Positions 26,113-33,659 of a stretch of DNA of 64,000 bases are shown piece by piece. The translations under genes were made by a program, and so were the position numbers. Where the stretch lies: positions 62,001 to 126,000 of the forward strand of contig NZ_FNEZ01000002.1 of NCBI RefSeq assembly GCF_900100375.1, in the 5' to 3' direction. Source of the stretch: Flavobacterium noncentrifugens. GTDB taxonomy: Bacteria; Bacteroidota; Bacteroidia; Flavobacteriales; Flavobacteriaceae. Within the stretch, counting starts at the first letter, position 1. Each line of letters opens with the position of its first letter. Below the pieces are notes generated by a model. It was not told the DNA's origin. It saw only the letters and a list, made by a program, of their open reading frames with translations, and ran no database searches.

Positions 26113-27354
26113 TCAGCTAATGTGCTGAATGCTGGAAAGGTTATTACTAAATTTTATTCTCAGATTCTGCATATCCTCGCTGACTTTTTTATCTAAGACT
26201 CTGGCATAATGCTGCGTAGTCTGAATGTTTTTATGCCCCAGCATTTTACTTACGCTTTCGATCGGAACACCATTTGTCAATGTTACAGAAGTTGCGAAAG
26301 TGTGTCTTGCCATGTGAAAGGTAATATCTTTTGTAATTTGGCATAAGTCACCAATTTCTTTTAGATACCCGTTCATTTTCTGATTACTTAAAACTGGCAA
26401 AATTCTATCTTCATTTAAACACTTTGGATGACTAGAATATTTATCAATTAGTTCCTCAGGAATAGGCAACAAGGGAATTTTAGATTTTGTGTCCGTCTTT
26501 TGGCGGTTCTTAAATATCCATTTTTGTCCATCAATACCAATTCCTATATGATCGCGATTAAGTCCTTTCACATCAACGTACGCAAGGCCAGTAAAGCAAC
26601 AGAAAATAAAAATGTCGCGAACAAGTTCCAACCTTGGTGTACGGAATTTCTTTGAGTAGATATCTTTGATTTCTTCTTCGGTCAAAAATTCGGTTTCAAC
26701 TTCTTTCATTTTTCCATCGTATTTAACAAATGGGTCTTTTTCAAGCCAGTCGTTATTGAGACAAATTTTGATGATTTTCCTAAAGTTTCTGACGTACTTA
26801 ACAGCAGTGTTATTATTACAATTCTTTTCGCTTCTCAAGTAAAAATCAAAATCGGTAATCATCGCAAAGTCGATTTTAGAAATGGCAATATCCTTAATAT
26901 CGTATTTCCAAATTAGGAATTCTTCAAGATGTTTCAGGGAAATTTTGAAACGTTCAAGTGTTCCCGGTGCGTATCCGTTTCCAAGCAGCCCTTTTATTTT
27001 ATCATTATGCGCCTGGTAAATTGGGATAAGCATTCTGTCGCGATCGGTTTGACCAAAGAGGTGCTTCCTAAAGTTGTCAATATTTACAGTCTCCCTTTTA
27101 TGCGTTAACATGATCTCGATGTTTGTGACGTGTGCTTTCATCGAATCGAGATAGCTATTTATTGAACGGGCTTCTTCAGAGTTGCCTTTCATTTTCGACA
27201 AGTCTTCGGACCATTTGGATTTTTCAATGAATTTTTTGGAACTGAATTCCAAACGTTCGCCATCTACAGTAAGTCGGACATAAAGAGGTAAAAGTCCTGT
27301 GGCAACAGCTTTTTTACTTCTTAAGTAAAAATGCAAAGTGATTTTTTCTTTCAT
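26113..27354 (-). CDS. Tyrosine integrase of a CTnDOT-like element
   Basis: A 413-residue site-specific recombinase. The N-terminal ~60 residues (LHFYLRSKKAVATGLLPLYV) form the arm-type strand domain of Bacteroidota integrases, followed by the core-binding domain (YAPGTLERFKISLKHLEEFL) and the catalytic domain with HMARHTFAT (His, Arg), LGHKNIQTTQHYARV (His and the Tyr nucleophile). The usual first Arg (TGxR) is replaced: the sequence reads TGLAYVDV, as in IntDOT-type enzymes that lack Arg I. It lies 275 bases from the 3' end of tRNA-Val, the position expected for an integrase at an element end. It is the intact counterpart of the broken copy at 19,096-20,253. Confidence 0.92.
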   Translation of the reverse strand: MKEKITLHFYLRSKKAVATGLLPLYVRLTVDGERLEFSSKKFIEKSKWSEDLSKMKGNSEEARSINSYLDSMKAHVTNIEIMLTHKRETVNIDNFRKHLFGQTDRDRMLIPIYQAHNDKIKGLLGNGYAPGTLERFKISLKHLEEFLIWKYDIKDIAISKIDFAMITDFDFYLRSEKNCNNNTAVKYVRNFRKIIKICLNNDWLEKDPFVKYDGKMKEVETEFLTEEEIKDIYSKKFRTPRLELVRDIFIFCCFTGLAYVDVKGLNRDHIGIGIDGQKWIFKNRQKTDTKSKIPLLPIPEELIDKYSSHPKCLNEDRILPVLSNQKMNGYLKEIGDLCQITKDITFHMARHTFATSVTLTNGVPIESVSKMLGHKNIQTTQHYARVLDKKVSEDMQNLRIKFSNNLSSIQHIS

Positions 27355-27479
27355 GGTGGTAACCTTTCAATTATTATTCAATTTATCTTTCTGAGTAATA
27401 ACAAACAAGATGTACAAATTTTGAACAGGTGAGTGAACAGGTTGTTAGTACGGCTGTTTGCAAGGTCTTATGAAATTTA

Positions 27480-27516
27480 GCGATGCCCTTTGTGACGATT
27501 TTTAAAAGGGCATCGC
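27480..27516. terminator. Hairpin upstream of integrase copy 2
   Basis: GCGATGCCCTTT and AAAGGGCATCGC pair over 12 bases around a 13-base loop. It may be a terminator reading toward either side, or part of the element-end structure bound by the integrase. Confidence 0.5.
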
Positions 27517-27571
27517 GTTTGTTTCGTAAGATTTAAGATTGAATGAATAATTTGCTACTTGCACAAAAGCA

Positions 27572-27605
27572 AAAACCCCACAAATCGTAAGATTTGTGGG
27601 GTTTT
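27572..27605. terminator. Perfect bidirectional terminator beside tRNA-Val
   Basis: A 15-bp perfect stem (AAAACCCCACAAATC and its complement) with a GTAA loop lies 23 bases past the tRNA-Val 3' end. It ends transcription from the tRNA on the minus strand and would also stop readthrough from the island side. Confidence 0.85.
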
Positions 27606-27628
27606 GAAACTAATTGTATTTAAACTTG

Positions 27629-27703
27629 TGGGCGATGAGGGATTCGAACCCCCGACCCTCTGGGTGTAAACCAGATGCTCTGAACCAACTGAGCTAATCG
27701 CCC
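27629..27703 (-). tRNA. tRNA-Val (UAC)
   Basis: A 75-base cloverleaf: acceptor arm GGGCGAT / ATCGCCC, D arm with AGCTCAGTTGGT, anticodon stem TCTGG / CCAGA around the loop TTTACAC (anticodon TAC), T arm GGGGG-TTCGAAC-CCCTC with one G-U pair, discriminator A. CCA is not encoded. The 3' end faces the island, as is usual for a tRNA-linked integration site. Confidence 0.95.
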
Positions 27704-27713
27704 CAATCCGCTG

Positions 27714-27743
27714 CAAATATAAGGCTGTTTTTGATATCTGCAA
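27714..27743 (-). promoter_or_regulatory. Promoter of tRNA-Val
   Basis: On the minus strand TTG (27,743-27,741), a 19-base spacer and TATATTTG (27,721-27,714) give a perfect Bacteroidota promoter, ending 11 bases before the tRNA. Confidence 0.75.
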
Positions 27744-27759
27744 ATAAAAAATACAATTA

Positions 27760-28980
27760 TTATAAAATTTCTGCAACGACAAAGGTGCTTCCGCCAATGT
27801 AAATAAAATCGTTTTCAGTTGCTGATTTCAGAGCGGCAACATAAGCTTCTGAAACAGAATTGTATGTATTTCCGATGAGGCCGAATTTTAAGGCTGTTTC
27901 TTGCAAGAGCGATGCATCCAATCCGCGTGGAATATTAGGCCTGCAGAAATAATATTTCGCATTTTTTGGAAGTAAAGGCAGGATTTCACCAAGATCTTTG
28001 TCATTCACAACACCTAAAACCAGGTGCAATTGCTTAAAATCGTCTTTTTGGATTTGATTTAAAACCACTTCAAGCCCCTGTTTGTTGTGTGCTGTATCGC
28101 AAATGACTTTCGGATTTGATCGCAATTGCTGCCATCTGCCCTGAAGCCCGGTATTTTTAACCACGTTCAGAAATCCGTTTTTAATGTTGTCTTCGGATAT
28201 TGAAAACTGATTCTGGTTTTGCAAGATACGAATCGCCTGCAATACTGTTTTTTTATTGTGAATTTGGTAATCCCCGATTAAATCGGAAGGATAATTATCT
28301 GAAATCAAATCCGACGCAAAGTAAATTTTAGACTTCGTTTCATTGGCTTTAGCCTCAAAAACAGCTTTGGTTTCTGATGTATATTCGCCAATAACTACTG
28401 GAATTTCGGGCTTAATGATTCCGGCTTTTTCACCGGCGATCAGTTCCAAAGTATTTCCGAGAAATTGCACATGGTCGATGCCAATATTCGTAATCACCGA
28501 AATTAGCGGCAGAATGATATTCGTAGAATCCAGCCTTCCACCCAATCCGGTTTCAATGATCGTAATGTCAACGTTTTCCTTGTCGAAATAATCGAAAGCC
28601 AATCCGACCGTCATTTCAAAAAAACTCAACTGGTTTGCTTCAAAAAACGATTGGTGCTTTGCTATAAAATCGACGATAAAATCTTCTGAAATTTCGCTTC
28701 CGCCGATTTTAATGCGTTCCCGAAAATCTTTCAAATGCGGCGAAGTATACAATCCGGTTTTATATCCGGCTTCCTGCAAAATCGAAGCCAGCATGTGCGA
28801 AGTCGAGCCTTTTCCGTTTGTTCCTGCAACGTGTATGCATTTGATTTTCCGTTCGGGATTTCCAAGATGATCCGCAAGCAAAATCGTATTGGTCAAATCG
28901 GTTTTATAAGCCGACGCGCCTTGTTGCTGGTACATCGGAAGCTGTGCAAACATCCATTGTACCGTTTCCTGATAAGTCAT
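27760..28980 (-). CDS. folC: Bifunctional folylpolyglutamate/dihydrofolate synthase
   Basis: Adds glutamate to folates and makes dihydrofolate from dihydropteroate, in the cytosol. The P-loop is GTNGKGSTS near residue 54, followed by the family block HLKDFRERIKIGG, the Mur-ligase central motif ETGLGGRLDSTN, and NIGIDHVQFLG. The C-terminal domain has DTAHNKQG. 406 aa is normal. It follows the tonB-like gene by 10 bases on the same strand, an arrangement common in Flavobacterium. Confidence 0.93.
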   Translation of the reverse strand: MTYQETVQWMFAQLPMYQQQGASAYKTDLTNTILLADHLGNPERKIKCIHVAGTNGKGSTSHMLASILQEAGYKTGLYTSPHLKDFRERIKIGGSEISEDFIVDFIAKHQSFFEANQLSFFEMTVGLAFDYFDKENVDITIIETGLGGRLDSTNIILPLISVITNIGIDHVQFLGNTLELIAGEKAGIIKPEIPVVIGEYTSETKAVFEAKANETKSKIYFASDLISDNYPSDLIGDYQIHNKKTVLQAIRILQNQNQFSISEDNIKNGFLNVVKNTGLQGRWQQLRSNPKVICDTAHNKQGLEVVLNQIQKDDFKQLHLVLGVVNDKDLGEILPLLPKNAKYYFCRPNIPRGLDASLLQETALKFGLIGNTYNSVSEAYVAALKSATENDFIYIGGSTFVVAEIL

Positions 28981-28990
28981 CTGTAAAGTA

Positions 28991-29884
28991 TTAATCGGTC
29001 AGTTTGAAGTTGTAAATAATCTTCCCGATTTGTTTGTCCGGTGCCTCGTTGTCCGATTGCCATTTGGTGTTCATGGCTGCAATTTTTGCCTGATCCAACA
29101 AACATTTTGCAGCATTGGTTGTTCCGCGGATTCCCGGATTTGCAGTCACAACACGGCCGGTTTTATCGACAGAAATCTGAACCACAACAACGCCTTCTTC
29201 CTGACAGGTATAATCCGGTTTTGGCTTAGAAAGTGCTTTTCTGTTTCCGAGTTGGTAATTTCCGGTGCCGTTCCCGGATCCGCCGCCATTGCCGTTTCCA
29301 TAACCGCTTCCGGTTCCAAGTCCTTGCCCTGAACCATTTCCGCCGCCACTTCCTGTGCCTGTTCCACCGCCGCCATTATAGCCGCGCGCATTCGGATCAC
29401 CGTTTGCTTTTCCTTTATTTCCGGGTTGGTCGTCATCGCCATCACCCGATTTGTTTGAACCGTTTAATAAGTTTGATAAAGCATCGGAGGTCGATTTTGA
29501 AGGTTTTGGAACGACTTTTTCTACCGGTTTTTCAACGACTTCTTTCTTCGGTTTTTCAGTATTTTTTTTGACATTTGCGATTACCGGAGCGTCGTCATTT
29601 TCGCTGACGATGATTTCTTTTTCGACTGCTTTCGGCTGCTGGGTTTGCTTTGGCGCAGCAACGACTTTTTCCATCGATTCAAAATTATCGCCCGATCCAA
29701 ATTCGCTGTCGCCGAAATTTACGGCCACTTCGCCACCACCGCCGCCGCCGTCAAGCTGCTCGAGCATCGTGATGTCGGAATATTTCAGAAAGAAAAAAAG
29801 CATAAACAAGATCGCAAACAACGCCGTAGTAATGGCAAGCGATTTCTTTTTATTTTCGGTTTCCTGTGCTGCGGTCATGTCCAA
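28991..29884 (-). CDS. TonB-type energy transducer, glycine-rich
   Basis: A 297-residue inner-membrane protein that would pass proton-motive energy to outer-membrane receptors. It has one N-terminal membrane helix (AITTALFAILFMLFFFLKYSD), a Gly run (QLDGGGGGGEV), a Pro/Lys/Val-rich periplasm-spanning region (KPKKEVVEKPVEKVVPKP), a very Gly/Asn/Ser-rich section of ~70 residues, and a C-terminal TonB-like fold (VVVVQISVDKTGRVV) with a Cys pair (DYTC, AKCLLD). It sits between the amino-acid dehydrogenase gene and folC. The exbB and exbD genes often seen just upstream are not present here. Confidence 0.85.
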   Translation of the reverse strand: MDMTAAQETENKKKSLAITTALFAILFMLFFFLKYSDITMLEQLDGGGGGGEVAVNFGDSEFGSGDNFESMEKVVAAPKQTQQPKAVEKEIIVSENDDAPVIANVKKNTEKPKKEVVEKPVEKVVPKPSKSTSDALSNLLNGSNKSGDGDDDQPGNKGKANGDPNARGYNGGGGTGTGSGGGNGSGQGLGTGSGYGNGNGGGSGNGTGNYQLGNRKALSKPKPDYTCQEEGVVVVQISVDKTGRVVTANPGIRGTTNAAKCLLDQAKIAAMNTKWQSDNEAPDKQIGKIIYNFKLTD

Positions 29885-29926
29885 AATTCATTTGTGATAT
29901 AACGAAAGTAAGTAAAATAAATTGTT

Positions 29927-31153
29927 TTATACCAATTGTTTCAGCGCGATCTCAAAGGCAGTTGCGCTGATATTTGTTTTGGATTGGCTGATTGAATGTG
30001 CTTTCGAAATCGCTTTGCGGATGGTTTCAGACGTATCGGCAAAAATAGCCTCGTCGGTCATTTGTACTTTTTTCTCCATAAAGTAGGCAAATACACGCGC
30101 CATCCCGCAGTTTGAAATAAAATCCGGGATCAGGCTGACTTTCTGGTCGATGTTTTCCATGATCGGGCCAAAGAAAATTTCCTTATCCGCAAACGGCACA
30201 TTCGCACCACATGAAATCACTTCGAGTCCAGACGCAATCATATTCTCGACCTGGTTTTGCTGCACCAAACGCGAAGCTGCGCAAGGCGTAAAAATTTCTG
30301 CGCCAATGGTCCAAATTTTCTCATTAATTTCCGCAAAAGGAATCATGTTTTCGGCCACCAGTTTGTTGCCGTCTTTATTCAGGAATAAATTTTTGATTTC
30401 TTCAAATGTGAATCCGCTTTCGTTGATGAGTCCGCCATCGCGATCAATAATTCCAACGACTTTTGCGCCCATTTCTGCCAGGTAAAAAGCAGCAGCCGAA
30501 CCCACATTTCCAAATCCCTGCACAATCGCTTTTTTGCCTTTAACATCGCCGCCATATATGTTGTAAAAATGACGCACTGCTTCAGCCACGCCATAACCGG
30601 TGATCATATCGGCAACGGTATATTTTCTGGAAACATCGGGTGAAAATGAAGGATTTTCGATCACTTTGACAACGCCCTGGCGCAATTGCCCGATGCGGTT
30701 GATCTTATCGGCTTCCGTTGGTTTAAAATGCCCGTTGAAAACGCCTTCCTGCGGATGCCAGACGCCACATTCTTCGGTCATTGGAATGACTTCGTGGATT
30801 TCATCAACGTTTAAATCGCCGCCGGTTCCGTAATAACTTTTCAAGAGCGGGGAAACGGCTTTGTACCAACGTTTCAGAACGCCTTCTTTTCTTGAGTCGT
30901 TCGGGTCGAAATTGATCCCCGATTTTGCGCCGCCAATCGCCGGTCCGGAAACTGAAAACTTGACTTCCATGGTTTTTGCCAATGAAAGCACTTCGTTCAT
31001 ATCTAAGCCTTTCCTCATTCGGGTTCCACCTCCAGCAGCGCCGCCGCGAAGTGAATTGATGACTGTCCAGCCTTCAGCTTCAGTTTCGGAATCCTTCCAG
31101 TTAAAAATAATTTCAGGCGATTTATTTTCAAATTGCTGCAGTAATTCTTTCAT
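29927..31153 (-). CDS. Glu/Leu/Phe/Val dehydrogenase
   Basis: NAD(P)-dependent amino-acid dehydrogenase (reversible oxidative deamination). The N-terminal domain has the glycine-rich substrate block GGAAGGGTRM and the catalytic Lys in GPAIGGAKSGI, plus GTGGDLNVDE. The Rossmann domain carries VQGFGNVGSAAAFYLAEMG and a following Asp (GIIDRDG), which favours NAD. 408 aa fits. Whether the substrate is glutamate or a branched-chain amino acid cannot be told from sequence alone. It has its own promoter box just upstream. Confidence 0.9.
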   Translation of the reverse strand: MKELLQQFENKSPEIIFNWKDSETEAEGWTVINSLRGGAAGGGTRMRKGLDMNEVLSLAKTMEVKFSVSGPAIGGAKSGINFDPNDSRKEGVLKRWYKAVSPLLKSYYGTGGDLNVDEIHEVIPMTEECGVWHPQEGVFNGHFKPTEADKINRIGQLRQGVVKVIENPSFSPDVSRKYTVADMITGYGVAEAVRHFYNIYGGDVKGKKAIVQGFGNVGSAAAFYLAEMGAKVVGIIDRDGGLINESGFTFEEIKNLFLNKDGNKLVAENMIPFAEINEKIWTIGAEIFTPCAASRLVQQNQVENMIASGLEVISCGANVPFADKEIFFGPIMENIDQKVSLIPDFISNCGMARVFAYFMEKKVQMTDEAIFADTSETIRKAISKAHSISQSKTNISATAFEIALKQLV

Positions 31154-31178
31154 TTTGTTGTGATATGTTTAAGTTGGG

Positions 31179-31186
31179 CAAATATA
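31179..31186 (-). promoter_or_regulatory. -7 box of the amino-acid dehydrogenase gene
   Basis: Minus-strand TATATTTG, a perfect TAnnTTTG match 25 bases before the ATG. No clear TTG at 17-23 bases upstream. Confidence 0.5.
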
Positions 31187-31239
31187 AAAAATCAAATAAT
31201 GGGAATTCCGTATTTTTTCATAATAATCCTAAAAATGAA

Positions 31240-32304
31240 TTATCCGAAAATAACACCCGAACTGTGGTCGTATTTTGCACCTGTAACCGATGATAAGGCA
31301 TTGATTTCATTTCGCAGTTTTAACACGCCGAGCAATGCAAAGATCAGCGCTTCCTTAAATTCCAGGATTTTAGCATCGGGAATGATGATTTGCATTTCGG
31401 GAAGATGTAATTGTATTTTTTCGATCAGGAAATCATTGTAAGCGCCGCCGCCGGTAAGGAGTAATTTGCCGTTTTTAATGGGCAAAGCTTCGGCGATCTG
31501 AAACGCAATATGTTCGGAAAAGGTGCGCATTTTATCTGCTACAGCAATATCAAAACTTTCAATCATGGGAAGCAAAATTTCTTTTACATATTCAAATCCA
31601 AGGGATTTCGGAAATGATTTTTTATAGAAATCAAGCGCAGTCAATTGATCGAGCAATTCCTTATTTATATTTCCCGATCTGGAGATTTTTCCTTTATCAT
31701 CATAGTCAAATCCCAACCGATTGGCATAAAAATTCAAAACCGTATTCACTGCAGAAATGTCAAAGGCAATCCGTTTTCCATTTGCTTCAAACGACACATT
31801 CGAAAATCCTCCAAGGTTTAGGCAATACTCGTAATCTGAAAATAAAATCCGGTCGCCAATGGGGACTAAAGGCGCGCCTTGTCCGCCCAATGCTACATCA
31901 GCCACGCGAAAATCACAAACGACTTTTTGTTTAGTGATTTCAGCAATTTCTGGAAGATTGCCAATTTGCAGCGTCAATCCGTTTTGCGGCTGGTGCAAAA
32001 TCGTATGGCCGTGGGAGCAAACCGCATCGAGATTTTTGAGATTGTTTTTTTGGATGAAATCGGAAATGGTTCCGCCAAGCAATTTCGTGTAATCAGCGTT
32101 CAGTTTTTGCAGTTCGCTTTCTGAAAAATCAACCGCTTTTTTTAAAGTTGAAACCCAGTTTTTACTATACGGAATTGTCTCGCTTTCGCCGATCTCAAAC
32201 GTCCATCGTCCATCAAAAATCGTAAATTTCACATGTGCAAAATCGACGCCGTCGAGCGAAGTTCCAGACATGATTCCTACAACGTTATAGTTTTCTTTGA
32301 TCAT
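31240..32304 (-). CDS. anmK: Anhydro-N-acetylmuramic acid kinase
   Basis: Phosphorylates and opens 1,6-anhydro-MurNAc during recycling of cell-wall fragments in the cytosol. It starts with the family signature VVGIMSGTSLDGVDFA and has CSHGHTILHQP, VCDFRVADVALGGQGAPLVP and the C-terminal ATP-site block LLLTGGGAYNDFL. 354 aa is normal. It is divergent from the acyl-CoA dehydrogenase gene. Confidence 0.93.
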   Translation of the reverse strand: MIKENYNVVGIMSGTSLDGVDFAHVKFTIFDGRWTFEIGESETIPYSKNWVSTLKKAVDFSESELQKLNADYTKLLGGTISDFIQKNNLKNLDAVCSHGHTILHQPQNGLTLQIGNLPEIAEITKQKVVCDFRVADVALGGQGAPLVPIGDRILFSDYEYCLNLGGFSNVSFEANGKRIAFDISAVNTVLNFYANRLGFDYDDKGKISRSGNINKELLDQLTALDFYKKSFPKSLGFEYVKEILLPMIESFDIAVADKMRTFSEHIAFQIAEALPIKNGKLLLTGGGAYNDFLIEKIQLHLPEMQIIIPDAKILEFKEALIFALLGVLKLRNEINALSSVTGAKYDHSSGVIFG

Positions 32305-32308
32305 CGGC

Positions 32309-32341
32309 CAAAATTACGAATCAAATGTCAAAAATTCGCAA
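32309..32341 (-). promoter_or_regulatory. Predicted promoter of anmK
   Basis: On the minus strand TTG (32,341-32,339), a 22-base spacer and TAATTTTG (32,316-32,309). The -7 box ends 4 bases before the ATG, so the transcript would be leaderless or nearly so. Confidence 0.45.
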
Positions 32342-32401
32342 TTAAAAATTTATCTTTGGCAACATTTTTCAAGCAAACAACATTATTTATTCTATATTAT
32401 T

Positions 32402-33541
32402 ATGGATTTTAATCTGACCGAAGAACACTTAATGATCCAACAAGCCGCGCGCGATTTTGCCCAGGCAGAACTGCTTCCAGGCGTTATTGAGCGTGACGAA
32501 TTTTCGAAATTTCCTACAGAGCAAGTGAAAATGATGGCCGATCTGGGTTTCCTCGGAATGATGGTTGACCCGAAATACGGCGGTTCCGGACTCGATAGCG
32601 TTGCCTACGTTTTAGCGATGACCGAAATTGCAAAAGTAGATGCTTCGGCTGCGGTCGTCATGTCGGTCAACAATTCGCTGGTTTGTGCCGGTCTGGAAAA
32701 ATACTGCAACGAAGAACAAAAAATGAAATATTTGGTGCCGCTTGCCAAAGGTGAAGTCATTGGGGCATTTTGTCTTTCTGAACCTGAAGCAGGATCTGAC
32801 GCGACTTCGCAAAAAACCACCGCGATCGATAAAGGCGATCATTATTTATTGAACGGTACAAAAAACTGGATTACAAATGGCGCTTCGGCATCGACTTATA
32901 TTGTCATTGCGCAAACGCATCTCGATAAAGGCCACAAAGGAATTAACGCTTTTATTGTGGAAAAAAGCTGGGCTGGTTTCGACATTGGCCCGAAAGAAAA
33001 AAAGATGGGAATCCGTGGATCTGATACACATTCGTTGATGTTTAACGATGTCAAAGTTCCGAAAGAAAACCGCATTGGTGAAGATGGTTTCGGATTTAAT
33101 TTCGCGATGAGCGTCTTGAATGGCGGACGCATCGGGATTGCTTCACAGGCTTTGGGAATCGCAACAGGCGCTTATGAGCTGGCATTAAATTATTCAAAAC
33201 AACGCAAAGCTTTCGGAAAAGAGATTTCAAAACACCAGGCGATCGCTTTTAAATTGGCAGATATGGCGGTACAGATTACCGCTGCCAGATTGCTGTGCTT
33301 TAAAGCCGCAACCGAAAAAGATGCCGGAAAAGACATTTCAGAATCGGGTGCCATGGCCAAATTATACGCGTCGCAAGTTGCAATGGACACGACGATAGAA
33401 GCCGTTCAAATTCACGGAGGAAACGGTTATGTGTCTGAATATCATGTCGAAAGAATGATGCGCGATGCGAAAATCACACAAATTTACGAAGGCACTTCTG
33501 AGATTCAGAAAATCGTGATTTCGCGGAGTATTTTAAGTTAA
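32402..33541 (+). CDS. Acyl-CoA dehydrogenase
   Basis: FAD-dependent enzyme that oxidises acyl-CoA at the alpha-beta bond (fatty or branched-chain acid breakdown). It has GAFCLSEPEAGSDA (FAD contacts), TKNWITNG, the middle-domain KMGIRGSDTHSL, and the C-terminal ending DAKITQIYEGTSEIQ with the catalytic Glu region of the short/medium-chain clade. 379 aa is normal. The frame is open to 32,297, but the Met at 32,402 starts the family's usual DFNLTEEHLMIQ and follows a TATCTTTG box (32,351-32,358) by 43 bases. Confidence 0.93.
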   Translation: MDFNLTEEHLMIQQAARDFAQAELLPGVIERDEFSKFPTEQVKMMADLGFLGMMVDPKYGGSGLDSVAYVLAMTEIAKVDASAAVVMSVNNSLVCAGLEKYCNEEQKMKYLVPLAKGEVIGAFCLSEPEAGSDATSQKTTAIDKGDHYLLNGTKNWITNGASASTYIVIAQTHLDKGHKGINAFIVEKSWAGFDIGPKEKKMGIRGSDTHSLMFNDVKVPKENRIGEDGFGFNFAMSVLNGGRIGIASQALGIATGAYELALNYSKQRKAFGKEISKHQAIAFKLADMAVQITAARLLCFKAATEKDAGKDISESGAMAKLYASQVAMDTTIEAVQIHGGNGYVSEYHVERMMRDAKITQIYEGTSEIQKIVISRSILS

Positions 33542-33562
33542 GATTTTAGAGATAAGATTTAC

Positions 33563-33594
33563 GAACAGCTGTCATTTTGATGGCTGTTTTTATT
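33563..33594 (+). terminator. Terminator of the acyl-CoA dehydrogenase gene
   Basis: AACAGCTGTCA and TGATGGCTGTT pair with one mismatch around a short T-rich loop and run into a T stretch, 22 bases past the stop codon. Confidence 0.65.
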
Positions 33595-33659
33595 TTAAAA
33601 TCTTCATTTTTTAAAATCCTGCATTTTCAAAAAATCAAAATTAAACCTACCTTTATGAC

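Noticed and set aside
27440..27465. IntDOT-like core (GTA...TTTGC) near 27,448
   Set aside because: The spacing between GTA and TTTGC is six bases, not the two of the CTnDOT core, and no partner site was found.
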